Assembly (NCBI RefSeq): GCF_029961185.1
Contig: NZ_JASBQQ010000002.1
Span: forward strand, 1 to 64,000
DNA length: 64,000 nt
DNA from: Albidovulum aestuarii
GTDB lineage: Bacteria > Pseudomonadota > Alphaproteobacteria > Rhodobacterales > Rhodobacteraceae
Direction: 5' to 3'
The position numbers and the translations under genes are program-made. The notes under the pieces were generated by a model. The model was not told where the DNA came from. It saw only the letters and a list, made by a program, of their open reading frames with translations, and did not search any database. Positions 1-9,765 of this stretch are shown here, piece by piece. Within the stretch, counting starts at the first letter, position 1; each line of letters starts with the position of its first letter.

Positions 1-23
1 GTCGGTCTGTTTCCGTTTCCCAT
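1..23 (-). CDS. Start of an unidentified gene, cut by the window edge
   Basis: On the minus strand an ATG at 23-21 is preceded, seven bases upstream, by a textbook AGGAGG ribosome binding site (about 31-36). Seven codons are visible (MGNGNRP) before the sequence ends. It lies 76 bases downstream of the racemase gene, on the same strand, so it is probably the next gene of the liv operon. The product cannot be identified from seven residues. A hydantoinase, amidase or similar hydrolase would fit beside a hydantoin-type racemase, but that is guesswork. Confidence 0.55.
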
Positions 24-99
24 AGAACACCTCCTGGTTCCTCAGTTGGTGCTCTCCACTTTTCTCGGGCAAGTCCAGGTTGCATTGAGCATCCTGTCG

Positions 100-816
100 T
101 CACAATGCAGCTACACCGGGCGCAGCTGGAACAGGCGGTGCATAGCCGCCAAGGCGTGAGGTGTGCAGATTGAGCCGGACCATCGCTTCGCTCAACGCCA
201 CTGCCGACACCACTCCGTCGATCACCGGCACCCCGTGTTTGGCTGAAAGCGACGCGGCGAAATCGGCCATGCCAGCGCAGCCGAGAACAATGGCTTCCGC
301 CTTATCCTCGGCAATCGCGCGGGCGACCTCGGCGCTGATCCGTCCGCGTGCATCCGATCCCGGACTCTCCAGTTCCAGTACCGGCACATCAGATGCCCGC
401 ACGTTCGCGCAGCGCGCCGCGAGCCCATATCTCGTCAGGTTGTGTTGAAGTGCGGGCACCGAACGGGCAAGAGTCGTGACCACGGAGAACTTGTTCGAAA
501 GCATCGAGGCCATGTGATAGGCCGCCTCGCCGATGCCGATCACCGGCCGGTCGGTCAGGCAGCGCGCGGCATCGAGGCCGGTATCGTCAAAGCAGGCAAT
601 GACCACGGCATCAAACCCATCGGTGGTTCGGATGATGTCGAGAAGGCCGGGAACGCACATTGCCTCGTCATAGTAGCCTTCGATGGCGGCGGGGCCTTCA
701 TTAGGGTTCACTGCAATGATCTCGGTCCCCGGCAGTGCGACACGCCGGGCGGCGGCACCGACCTTTTCGGTCATGTGCCGCGTGGTGTTCGGATTGATGA
801 CGAGTATGCGCATCAT
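100..816 (-). CDS. Asp/Glu/hydantoin racemase family protein
   Basis: The 238-residue product begins with the family signature ILVINPNTT and carries the two catalytic-type cysteines of cofactor-independent racemases: C75 in ACFDDTG and C180 in GCAGM. Family members racemise 5-substituted hydantoins, allantoin, aspartate or glutamate, or isomerise maleate; which applies here cannot be told. ATG codons at 816 and 813 are both possible, with a modest AGG upstream. It follows livF by 5 bases on the same strand, so it is co-transcribed with the importer and probably acts on the imported compound in the cytoplasm. Confidence 0.88.
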   Translation of the reverse strand: MMRILVINPNTTRHMTEKVGAAARRVALPGTEIIAVNPNEGPAAIEGYYDEAMCVPGLLDIIRTTDGFDAVVIACFDDTGLDAARCLTDRPVIGIGEAAYHMASMLSNKFSVVTTLARSVPALQHNLTRYGLAARCANVRASDVPVLELESPGSDARGRISAEVARAIAEDKAEAIVLGCAGMADFAASLSAKHGVPVIDGVVSAVALSEAMVRLNLHTSRLGGYAPPVPAAPGVAAL

Positions 817-821
817 ATTAC

Positions 822-1544
822 CTATAGCTCGCCGCCGAGATAGGCGGCCTTGATCCGGTCGTCGGTCATCAGCTCCTTGCTTTTGCCCGAGAGCGCGATC
901 GACCCAGTTGACAGGGCGTAGGCCCGGTTCGAGATCGACAGCGCCATACGGCTGTTCTGCTCGACCAGAAGCACGCTGACATTTTCGTCGCGGTTGATCG
1001 CGACGATGGCCCTCGCGATGTCCTGCACCAGCTTCGGCGCAATGCCGAGCGACGGTTCGTCCAAGAGCAGCAGGCGAGGTTTCGCCATCAGCGCGCGGCC
1101 GATCACCATCATCTGCTGCTCGCCGCCCGAGAGCGTGCCAGCCTGTTGGCCGTAACGTTCCTTGAGCCGGGGAAAGCGTTCCAGCACGCTGTCGAGCGTC
1201 TGCTGGATCTCGATCTTGTCGGTTCGGGTGAACGACCCCATCAGGAGGTTGTCCTTCACCGACATGTAGGGAAAGACCCTGCGCCCTTCGGGCACCATGG
1301 CGATGCCCATCCTGACGATATCGGCCGCCGGGGTCCCGTCGAGACGGGCGCCCATATAATGGATCTCGCCCGACTTGATCTTCCGCAGGCCGGTGATCGC
1401 CCTGAGGATCGACGACTTTCCGGCGCCGTTCGCACCGATCAGCGCGACTGTCTCGCCCTCGTTGACCTCGATCGACACGCCCTTCAACGCGTAGACGTGA
1501 TCGTAGTAAAGCTCGACATCCTTGAAGTTCAGAATCTGGGTCAT
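822..1544 (-). CDS. livF: Branched-chain amino acid-type ABC transporter ATPase, LivF type
   Basis: This 240-residue ABC ATPase has Walker A GANGAGKSS (about residues 37-45), the signature LSGGEQQM and Walker B LLLLDEPS. Its length and the short C-terminal tail are typical of LivF, the smaller of the two cytoplasmic ATPases in Liv-type (HAAT family) importers. It is the last transporter gene of the livK-H-M-G-F series and is separated from livG by 3 bases. The family also takes up urea, amides and aromatic acids, so branched-chain amino acids should not be assumed; the attached racemase hints at a hydantoin-, amide- or amino-acid-like substrate. Confidence 0.93.
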   Translation of the reverse strand: MTQILNFKDVELYYDHVYALKGVSIEVNEGETVALIGANGAGKSSILRAITGLRKIKSGEIHYMGARLDGTPAADIVRMGIAMVPEGRRVFPYMSVKDNLLMGSFTRTDKIEIQQTLDSVLERFPRLKERYGQQAGTLSGGEQQMMVIGRALMAKPRLLLLDEPSLGIAPKLVQDIARAIVAINRDENVSVLLVEQNSRMALSISNRAYALSTGSIALSGKSKELMTDDRIKAAYLGGEL

Positions 1545-1547
1545 GGC

Positions 1548-2330
1548 CTACATCCCGATCGCGGCGTCTTCGCTGCCGAGATAGGCCTCGATGACTTTTT
1601 CGTTAGACTGGATCTCGGCGGGCGTCCCCTCGGCGATCTTCTCGCCGAAGTTGATCACCACGATCCGGTCGGAGATTTTCATGACCGCGGGCATGTCGTG
1701 TTCCACCAGAAGCACGGTCACACCCCGCTCGTCCCGAAGCCGGCGTACGAGCGAGACCATGCGCATGGTCTCGTCGTGGTTCATACCCGCGAAAGGTTCG
1801 TCGAGCAGCAGGACGGTCGGGTTGGTCGCCAGCCCGATCGCCATGCCGAGCGCGCGCAGATGACCTTGTGGCAGGTTCGAGGCGAGCTCGTCCCGGATTG
1901 CCTCCATGCCGAGAAACTCGATGATGTCGTCGGCCGAGGCACCGAACTCCGTCTCGTCGGCCCGCGCCTGCGCGGTGCCGAGGAAAAAGCCCAGAAGCGA
2001 TGCCTTGGACCGCAGGTGATGCGCCACGATGATATTCTCGCGCACGGTCATCGAACGGAAAATCGTGGTTTCCTGGAAGGTTCGCACCACCCCCATCTGC
2101 GCCACCTTGTGCGGCGCGAGGTTCGATATTCGGTTCCCCCTGAACAGAACTTCGCCCGACGTAGTCTTGAGGAACGAGGCGATGAGCTTGAAGAGCGTCG
2201 ATTTGCCAGCCCCGTTCGGTCCGATAACCGACAGTATCTCGCCTTCGGCGACGTCGAAGGAGATGTCGTTGTTCGCGGTGAGCCCGCCGAAGCGCTTGGT
2301 CACGCCCCTGACTTGCAGAATGGGGGTCAT
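1548..2330 (-). CDS. livG: Branched-chain amino acid-type ABC transporter ATPase, LivG type
   Basis: The 260-residue protein has Walker A GPNGAGKST, Walker B VLLLDEPF followed by AGMNHDE, and the C-terminal extension ending in EAYLGSEDA that marks LivG. The signature region reads NLPQGHLRAL, where LSxGxxR is usual; LivG proteins commonly deviate here, so it is probably functional. Its ATG overlaps the livM stop codon by four bases (ATGA), indicating translational coupling. It pairs with LivF to energise the LivHM permease dimer. Confidence 0.93.
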   Translation of the reverse strand: MTPILQVRGVTKRFGGLTANNDISFDVAEGEILSVIGPNGAGKSTLFKLIASFLKTTSGEVLFRGNRISNLAPHKVAQMGVVRTFQETTIFRSMTVRENIIVAHHLRSKASLLGFFLGTAQARADETEFGASADDIIEFLGMEAIRDELASNLPQGHLRALGMAIGLATNPTVLLLDEPFAGMNHDETMRMVSLVRRLRDERGVTVLLVEHDMPAVMKISDRIVVINFGEKIAEGTPAEIQSNEKVIEAYLGSEDAAIGM

Positions 2331-3298
2331 TTGCGGCCTCCCTTGCGTTCAAAGAGGCTCAGCACGCCGTTCGGCAGAACCAGCATCAGGATGATCAGGA
2401 GCGACGAGTAGATCAGCAGTTGGTAGCGCCCGGTGGTGAACAGAAGATCCCAGCCGAAGTACAGCATCAGCGTGCCGAGCATCGGACCGAAGACATAGCC
2501 CAGACCGCCGAGGAAGCAGTTCAGCATGAAGTTGACGCTGTCGGCGACCTGGAACGACGAGGGGTAGATGGATTGTGAGATCGCCACGAACATGGCCCCC
2601 GCGATGCCGCCGAAGAAGGACGAGATCGAATATGTCAGTACCCGGAGATAGGCGGTATTTACGCCGATCGAGGCCGACAGTTCCTCGTTCTGCTGAAGCG
2701 AGCGGCAGAGGTGGCCGAGTCGCGAGTTCACGATCCGGTAGAGCGCCGCGTAGCAGGCCACCATCAGGAAAACGGCGGCAAGGTAGAAGGCCAGCTTCGG
2801 GTTCTGCAGCGTCGCGAAATCCGGGATCAGGGTCAGGCCGAAGATCGACAGTTCCCCCGGCAGCGGGATCGAGGTGATGCCCTTGGCGCCATTCGTGACC
2901 GGCAGCGCCAGCGCCGAGAGCCGTCCGACCTCGGTCAGCACGAGCGTGACCATCGCGAAGTAGACGCCGCGCAGCCTCAGGATCGGCAGGCCGATCAGGA
3001 CCGCCAGACCGGCGCAGAAGAGCCCCGCGAGAGGCAGCGTCACCCAGAAGTTAAAGCCCGCCTTGGTCACCAGGATAGCCGAGACATAGCCGCCGGCCAG
3101 CGCATAGGCGCCCTGCCCGATGTTGATCCGGCCAATGTAGAAGGTCAGCCAGACCCCGGCCGAGGCGATGGCAAGAAGCGCCACCGACGTCAGCGTATAG
3201 TAGAAATCCCACCGCCCGCTTGTGGCAATCAGCAGGGGCACGATCACGAAGACTGCGATCAGGAACGCCCCGACTCCGATTAGTCTGTTGGTGTTCAT
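2327..3298 (-). CDS. livM: Branched-chain amino acid-type ABC transporter permease, LivM type
   Basis: A 323-residue membrane protein with about nine hydrophobic segments. The LivM signature GQGAYALAGGYVSA lies near residues 61-74, and the EAA-like loop for ATPase contact lies around NEELSASIGVN. It forms the inner-membrane channel with LivH, whose gene is 4 bases upstream. The size matches the family. Start is the ATG at 3298. Substrate specificity cannot be read from the permease. Confidence 0.92.
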   Translation of the reverse strand: MNTNRLIGVGAFLIAVFVIVPLLIATSGRWDFYYTLTSVALLAIASAGVWLTFYIGRINIGQGAYALAGGYVSAILVTKAGFNFWVTLPLAGLFCAGLAVLIGLPILRLRGVYFAMVTLVLTEVGRLSALALPVTNGAKGITSIPLPGELSIFGLTLIPDFATLQNPKLAFYLAAVFLMVACYAALYRIVNSRLGHLCRSLQQNEELSASIGVNTAYLRVLTYSISSFFGGIAGAMFVAISQSIYPSSFQVADSVNFMLNCFLGGLGYVFGPMLGTLMLYFGWDLLFTTGRYQLLIYSSLLIILMLVLPNGVLSLFERKGGRK

Positions 3299-3302
3299 GT
3301 AC

Positions 3303-4172
3303 TTAGCCCCAAGGCTTGCCCATCAGGCCCTGTGGCCGGATGGCGAGGAAGATCATCAGTGAGGCGAAGATCACGAGATATGTGATGTCGCCATAGGCAG
3401 CGAGAAGGGTGAGCCCGATGCTTTCCATCATGCCGAGGATGAACCCGCCGGCGATGGCGCCCGAGATGACGCCCGCTCCGCCGATCATGATCATCATAAA
3501 GGCCTTGATAGAGGTCGGGCCACCCATGCCGAGGTTGATGCCGGTAATCGTGACCAGAAGTCCGCCGACAAGCCCCGCGAGCATAGCGCCAAGCGCGAAA
3601 CCGATCATCGAGTACCGCTTGACGTCGACACCCATCAATTCAGCGGCCATGCGATCCTGTGCCAGCGCGCGCATCGCCCGTCCGGCCTTGGTGTATTGCA
3701 TGAAAAGAATGAAGCCTGCGATCATCGCGATGGCCAGCACCCCGATCAGGATGCGATCATAGGGCATGATGATACGGAAATCCCAGTTGAGGACGCCGTT
3801 CAAGATTTTCGGTACGCCGCGTTGCTTTTCCCCGAAGACCAGCAGGATGACCGCGTCGAGGAAAAACGCGATACCCGCCGCAAGCAGCATCGTTGATTCT
3901 TCGCGTTTCGATTTCTTGATCACGGGGGCGAAGAGAAACTTTTCGATCGCCGCACCAACTGCCGCGAGGATCGCCGCAGAGGCCAGAAGGCCAACGATGA
4001 ACGGCAGACCGAATTGCGAGACGACTGTGTACGTGACGAAGCCGCCCAGCACATACATCTGTCCGTGCGCGAAATTCAGCACGTTCATCAGCGAGAAGAT
4101 GAGCGTCAGCCCAAGCGCAATAAGAGCGTATTGGGCACCTAGATAGAGCCCATTGGCGATGATCTGTTCCAT
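3303..4172 (-). CDS. livH: Branched-chain amino acid-type ABC transporter permease, LivH type
   Basis: The 289-residue integral membrane protein has the LivH landmarks LNFAHGQMYVLGGF near residue 33 and the conserved ALAQDRMAAELMGVD loop that docks to the ATPase. About eight membrane segments are visible. It lies 74 bases downstream of the binding-protein gene on the same strand and is followed closely by livM, as in most Liv operons. Confidence 0.92.
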   Translation of the reverse strand: MEQIIANGLYLGAQYALIALGLTLIFSLMNVLNFAHGQMYVLGGFVTYTVVSQFGLPFIVGLLASAAILAAVGAAIEKFLFAPVIKKSKREESTMLLAAGIAFFLDAVILLVFGEKQRGVPKILNGVLNWDFRIIMPYDRILIGVLAIAMIAGFILFMQYTKAGRAMRALAQDRMAAELMGVDVKRYSMIGFALGAMLAGLVGGLLVTITGINLGMGGPTSIKAFMMIMIGGAGVISGAIAGGFILGMMESIGLTLLAAYGDITYLVIFASLMIFLAIRPQGLMGKPWG

Positions 4173-4246
4173 GATGTCCTCGGATAGAATGGGGTCCGGC
4201 GGGAGATTGAGGGCCGGACCCCATGTGAGACAGAGCTCAGTGGTCG

Positions 4247-5434
4247 TCAGTCAACCTGTGCCACGAACAGCGTCTCGAAAGCGCCGTCTTTGAACACGTT
4301 GACAACCAGAGGAACCGAAACCTGGCGTTTCTGCCCGAATGAGGTCGAGCCGACATAGCTCAGCTTGGCGTCGCCGACCATGTAGGGGTTCGGCGCCTCG
4401 AACGTATCCATGGCCTTCTTGAACTCCTCGACGTCGGTCATCGCGGCGGGGTTCGCCTTGATGGTTTCGAGAATGTACTCAAGAGCATAGACCTTGGTGT
4501 TCGACTCGTCGTTATATTCGCCGAACATCTTGGTGTAGCGGTCGACAAACTCGCGCATGGCGTCGGACGCGAGTTCCGGGGTCGAGGCGCCGCCCACCGA
4601 GATGAAGCCGTTGGCAAGCTCGCCCGCGCCTTCCTGCAGCACGGTCGCGTCCTGCGCGGTTTCGGTCGAGATCAGTCCCTCGTAACCCAGTTCGCGGGCC
4701 GAGCGGATCAGCTGCGGCGCGTTGGCGGGCGAGACGCCTGACAGGACAAGCAGGTCCGGCTGTGTCTGGATCACCGGCAGAAGGACCGGGGTGAAGTCCG
4801 TCGTATCGACCTGATAGGTCACGCTGTCCGACACGACCTCCATCCCCAGCGCCTTGGCGGCCTCGACACCACCGTCACGCTGCGACAGCGGGTCGGATTC
4901 GTTGGCCGCGACGAAGGCAACCTTCTTCACCCCGTTGTTTTCCATCAGGTATTTGTAGATCGCCGGGCCGGACTGATAGTTCGCCACCATGCCCAGTACG
5001 GCGTTCGAGGCCGGGGCCGTGTAAAGCTCCTTCGGGAAGGCATAGGGGAAGTACATGATTCCGTTCTGCTCGGCCACCGGGCGAACGGCCGCGGCGCCGT
5101 CATCGACGTTCGGTCCGACGACGTAATGGATGCCGTCCTGCGCCATCTTTTCCATGCCCGCGATCGCGCGCTTGGGATCTTTCTGGTCGTCGAAGGCGAC
5201 GATCTCGATGTCGTACATCGTGCCGTCGATTTCGTAACCGCCAAGTTCGTTCAGCCAAGCCGCGCGGGTCTCCATGGAGCGCTGGTTGGAGATGCCCCAT
5301 GCTGCGGCAGGGCCCGAGGTTACGCCGACAAAACCGATCTTCAGGACCGGGTTTTCGGCGTGCGCCATGCCAAGGAACGACAGGCTGGCGACGGCGGCAA
5401 GGGCCGTGGACTTGAGAAGGCTGCGTCTATTCAT
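4247..5434 (-). CDS. Periplasmic ligand-binding protein of the Liv-type ABC importer
   Basis: This protein of 395 residues has a twin-arginine-like signal (NRRSLLKSTA, then a hydrophobic stretch ending near AHA) and a Peripla_BP_6 (LivK/AmiC) fold, with VLKIGFVGVTSGPAAAWG as the first strand-loop. The ATG at 5434 is chosen because GGGAGA lies seven bases upstream; an in-frame ATG at 5455 has no such site. It captures the substrate in the periplasm for LivHMFG. The insert-rich size (nearly 400 residues) resembles the amide, urea and aromatic-acid clades more than classical LivJ. The ligand is unknown. Confidence 0.9.
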   Translation of the reverse strand: MNRRSLLKSTALAAVASLSFLGMAHAENPVLKIGFVGVTSGPAAAWGISNQRSMETRAAWLNELGGYEIDGTMYDIEIVAFDDQKDPKRAIAGMEKMAQDGIHYVVGPNVDDGAAAVRPVAEQNGIMYFPYAFPKELYTAPASNAVLGMVANYQSGPAIYKYLMENNGVKKVAFVAANESDPLSQRDGGVEAAKALGMEVVSDSVTYQVDTTDFTPVLLPVIQTQPDLLVLSGVSPANAPQLIRSARELGYEGLISTETAQDATVLQEGAGELANGFISVGGASTPELASDAMREFVDRYTKMFGEYNDESNTKVYALEYILETIKANPAAMTDVEEFKKAMDTFEAPNPYMVGDAKLSYVGSTSFGQKRQVSVPLVVNVFKDGAFETLFVAQVD

Positions 5435-5515
5435 GTGATGTCTCCCTGGATGCAATTCAGTTCTTTTGTGGTGCTCCGCTGCACGAGAGCTTATGCGGTA
5501 ACGTCATTCAGCATT

Positions 5516-5581
5516 ATTGTTAACAATCGTGTCAACAAATATCTGGCAGCACTGTCAACAAACATATAGCCTTGTTGAGGA
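5516..5581. promoter_or_regulatory. Operator-like repeat array between livK and the GntR gene
   Basis: The divergent intergenic region holds a perfect 12-base palindrome ATTGTTAACAAT (5516-5527), two copies of TGTCAACAAA (5530-5539 and 5553-5562) and an inverted partial copy TTGTTGA (5572-5578). Centres fall near 5521, 5533, 5556 and 5576. The GT-N2-AC core fits the pattern reported for FadR-subfamily GntR regulators, and the gene for one starts 57 bases away. That it controls the liv operon and its own gene is inference. Confidence 0.6.
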
Positions 5582-5637
5582 CAAGGCTAACCTATATCTA
5601 ATGGCAAAGCCCTATGGACGCCTGAAAAATCACCACC

Positions 5638-6357
5638 ATGTCTCTACCCGGCCCAAACAAGGAACAGCTTTCGACCGCCGAAGAAGTGGCAGAGGAACAG
5701 ATCGTCGACCGCATTTTCGAAGCGGTTATCGAGCAGCGTCTGCCAGCGGGAACGAAACTTTCTGAATCGGCGCTCTGCGAGGTCTTTGGGGTCGGTCGCA
5801 TGCGCATCCGTCGCAGCCTTCTGCTTTTGGCCAGCCGTGAGGTCGTCGAACTGCAATCCAACCGGGGCGCATTCGTCGCGCGGCCAACCGCCGAGCAGGC
5901 CCGCGAGGTGTTCGAGGCCCGGCAGGCAATCGAACCCAACGTCGCCCGGATGGCGGCAAGACGCGCAACTGCCGAGGATATCGCGACACTCGCCCGTCAC
6001 CTGGAGCTGGAATCGCAGGCCCATGAAAGTGGCAACCGCCGCGACGCGATCAGGCTGTCGGGCCAGTTCCACACGATGCTGGCACAGATCGCCGGAAACG
6101 GCGTTATGCTCAGGATGATCAAGGAACTGATCACCCGCACCTCTCTCATCATCGGGATTTACGGTGCGCCGGGTGTTACAAACTGCCGCGACGATGATCA
6201 CGCTGAGCTGATCGATGCCATGCGCCAGCACGACCCGGTACGCGCATCCGAGATCATGGCAGAGCACTTGCGCCATATCGAAGAGCGGGTCGATCTGACG
6301 GCCAAACCCGGTGCTGGTGTCGATCTTGTCTCGGTGTTTGGTCGACGCGACAGGTAG
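5638..6357 (+). CDS. GntR-family transcriptional regulator, FadR/FCD subfamily
   Basis: The 239-residue protein has an N-terminal winged helix (about residues 20-88, with SALCEVFGVGRMRIRRSL as the HTH) and an all-helical FCD effector domain (about 95-225) containing the metal-ligand-type pattern R-AIEPN, H in FHTMLAQIAGN and a late HAELIDAM. Such regulators sense small carboxylic or amino acids and usually repress uptake genes. It is divergent from livK and probably binds the repeat array between them. No Shine-Dalgarno sequence precedes the ATG at 5638, so the message may be leaderless or initiate weakly. Confidence 0.9.
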   Translation: MSLPGPNKEQLSTAEEVAEEQIVDRIFEAVIEQRLPAGTKLSESALCEVFGVGRMRIRRSLLLLASREVVELQSNRGAFVARPTAEQAREVFEARQAIEPNVARMAARRATAEDIATLARHLELESQAHESGNRRDAIRLSGQFHTMLAQIAGNGVMLRMIKELITRTSLIIGIYGAPGVTNCRDDDHAELIDAMRQHDPVRASEIMAEHLRHIEERVDLTAKPGAGVDLVSVFGRRDR

Positions 6358-6732
6358 CGCGAGCGACACGGCGATGGAGCACGTCTGTGAGCAATGTCAG
6401 ACAGATCTTTCGCGGGCTTAGAAGGTATTGATCTGAGACCCCTCAGCGTTCCGGTCGCATATCGGTACTTCGCTCTGCGACCATCGGCGCTGCGGCCGAG
6501 AAGTCGGAGGCCGTTCGAATTGGACTGCCCTGACCAGTCTTTCGATGCCAAAAATCGCTCGAAGACGTCGCCGTTGTCCGCGCCCTAGAAATGCTGCGCA
6601 CTCGATCAACGTCCGCCTCTACCGACCGCACAGCGGCACCATGGCGGTCAATGGAACGGTCGCTCTGGGCCGAACCTGAAACGCTCGCACGGGGTGCGCC
6701 TGACGGCGCACCCTGTTTGATCGCCCCACAGC
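6358..6732. other. Gene-free gap with a terminator hairpin
   Basis: No convincing gene is seen in these 375 bases; the short open frames lack ribosome binding sites and family features. Near its end lies a strong hairpin (GGGTGCGCC, loop TGAC, GGCGCACCC, 6692-6713) followed on the plus strand by TGTTTGA. Confidence 0.6.
6692..6713. terminator. Stem-loop terminator, probably for the aldehyde dehydrogenase gene
   Basis: A perfect 9-base-pair stem with a TGAC tetraloop lies 20 bases beyond the stop of the minus-strand aldehyde dehydrogenase gene. There is no long T-run on that strand, so it may be a weak or bidirectional terminator. Confidence 0.55.
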
Positions 6733-8253
<1,521 letters not shown>

Positions 8254-8353
8254 GTTATCTCCTCCTTGAACCGGGTCCTCGGCCCGGATGGAGAAGGTAT
8301 TGTGGATCGGAAATGCGCTGTCAGTCGGGGGGCATGAGCGGGCATACTGCTTT

Positions 8354-8371
8354 TGTCTCAGATTTGAGACA
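8354..8371. promoter_or_regulatory. TGTCTCA-N4-TGAGACA palindrome before the aldehyde dehydrogenase
   Basis: A perfect 7-base inverted repeat with a 4-base spacer lies about 100 bases upstream of the ALDH start and just downstream of the GAF-Fis regulator gene. Fis-type AcoR-like regulators bind as dimers to such palindromes, so this is the likely activator site. I found no TGGCAC-N5-TTGC sigma-54 promoter in the interval. Confidence 0.6.
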
Positions 8372-8381
8372 GGTGGTCGGA

Positions 8382-9308
8382 TCAATCCACGACGCCAAGC
8401 CGTTTCATGCGACGGTAGAGCGTCGCGCGGCCAACGCCGAGTGCGCGCGCAGCCTCCGAGACATTACCGTCGGCGCGCGCAAGTGCGCGCATCACCGCCG
8501 CACGTTCGGCCTTTTCAAAACCCGAGGGGCCGTCGTCGGGGCCAAGGAGATCCGAGGCCGGACGCGGCCGAAGACCGCCCTGCGCTTCCAATCCGAAAAC
8601 GCGGCGTGCGCCCCGCGTCGCGCCGATAACCAGATCGTCACTGTCCAGCGCCAGCAAGACGGCAGCATCGGTGTCCCCGCCGTCGGCAACCACGATCCGC
8701 GCCTTAGGGAATGACGCCCGGAAATAGTCGGCTTCGATTGCGCGCGCGGTCTGGGTCACCATCGCGCCGATAAGCCGGTTATAGGCTGCCGTCTGATCGG
8801 CCCGCGCCGACGAAACATCGAGTGCAGCCAGAAGCCTTCCGTCATCGCCGAAGATCGGTGCGTCCATGCAACTCATACCGATGTTCCGGGCGAGGAAATG
8901 CTCGTCGCGATGGATGGTGATCTGACGTTTCTCGGTCAGGCAGGTGCCAATCCCGTTCGTACCTTCGCTGGCTTCGCTCCAGTCAGCGCCAAGCGCAAGT
9001 CCCCAGTCTTCGAAGACCGTGGAATCCGATTCTGTGCAGCGCTGGTCCAGCACGATCCCGCTTTCGTCGGTAAGGAGCACGGCGCAGCCAGAATTGCCGA
9101 CGAGCCCAAAAAGTTGATCGAGCTTGGGCGCGGCGACCTGCAAGAACCGATCAAGCTTGTCGCGGCGCTCATCCAGTTCCGTCTCGCCAAGTCGGCGCGC
9201 CGATTGGGACCGCGCCGGGTCCAGTTGATGATGCTCCATCGACCGACGCCAGGACGCCGCAAGCCCCGACCGCGCCGCTGCTGAGCCGGACGTTACGGCG
9301 TTGACCAC
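8382..9308 (-). CDS. GAF-domain Fis-type regulator without an AAA+ domain
   Basis: The 308-residue protein has an AcoR-like N-terminus ([15 protein letters not shown]), a GAF sensory domain (about 75-195, with the conserved [11 protein letters not shown]) and a C-terminal Fis helix-turn-helix (about 265-305, [20 protein letters not shown]). The central AAA+ module that contacts sigma-54 in AcoR is absent, with only about 65 linker residues between GAF and HTH. It probably acts with the housekeeping sigma factor. A GTG start at 9308 gives a full GAF domain. It sits directly upstream of the ALDH gene on the same strand and probably senses the aldehyde or its precursor. Confidence 0.85.
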   Translation of the reverse strand: MVNAVTSGSAAARSGLAASWRRSMEHHQLDPARSQSARRLGETELDERRDKLDRFLQVAAPKLDQLFGLVGNSGCAVLLTDESGIVLDQRCTESDSTVFEDWGLALGADWSEASEGTNGIGTCLTEKRQITIHRDEHFLARNIGMSCMDAPIFGDDGRLLAALDVSSARADQTAAYNRLIGAMVTQTARAIEADYFRASFPKARIVVADGGDTDAAVLLALDSDDLVIGATRGARRVFGLEAQGGLRPRPASDLLGPDDGPSGFEKAERAAVMRALARADGNVSEAARALGVGRATLYRRMKRLGVVD

Positions 9309-9765
9309 GGCGTCGATATGTTGCCTTGTTTTCGAGATCTCCGGCCACCTCCGACTTAACGCTAGCGCGTCAATGTTCTTCTGGCAATTTCAGCACTGCG
9401 AAAACTTTTAATCTGCCAACATGTCTGGGACACCATGCGCACGCGGACTATTCCAATGTTGCTGGTCCGGTGACCGCTTAGAATGACGTGCCGCGTAGCG
9501 GCATGGCCGAAGCTTGGTCAATGGCAGGAATGGGTCGTTCACCGCCCTGTCCGCTGGGGGCGGGAAGAAACCATTTGCTGCAGTGGGTCTAAAAGCCCGC
9601 TCCTCTAGGAGGCAAAACGACCAAACCGGCCGATGATCAATCGCGAACTTGAGTACGCGCGCGCACAATTAAATCATCACTGGTCAACCGATGCCGACAA
9701 AGTATTTGTCGGGGCAGAAGCGGGCAGTTCTACATAGACCGAAGCGCAGTTTCATGGGTCACCGC
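9309..9765. other. Intergenic region with a degenerate open frame
   Basis: No firm gene in 457 bases. An 86-codon minus-strand frame (9408-9668) contains NDPFLPLTKLRPC, a phrase that resembles residual translations of dispersed intergenic sequence in roseobacter genomes (an impression from memory, not a search). It has no ribosome binding site, and I do not call it a gene. Confidence 0.4.

Noticed and set aside
8254-8381. Sigma-54 promoter before the aldehyde dehydrogenase
   Set aside because: The regulator is AcoR-related, but no GG-N10-GC element of -24/-12 type is visible in the interval, and the regulator lacks an AAA+ domain.
9408-9668. 86-codon hypothetical protein on the minus strand
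   Set aside because: No ribosome binding site, odd composition, and the phrase content suggests translated intergenic repeat rather than a protein.
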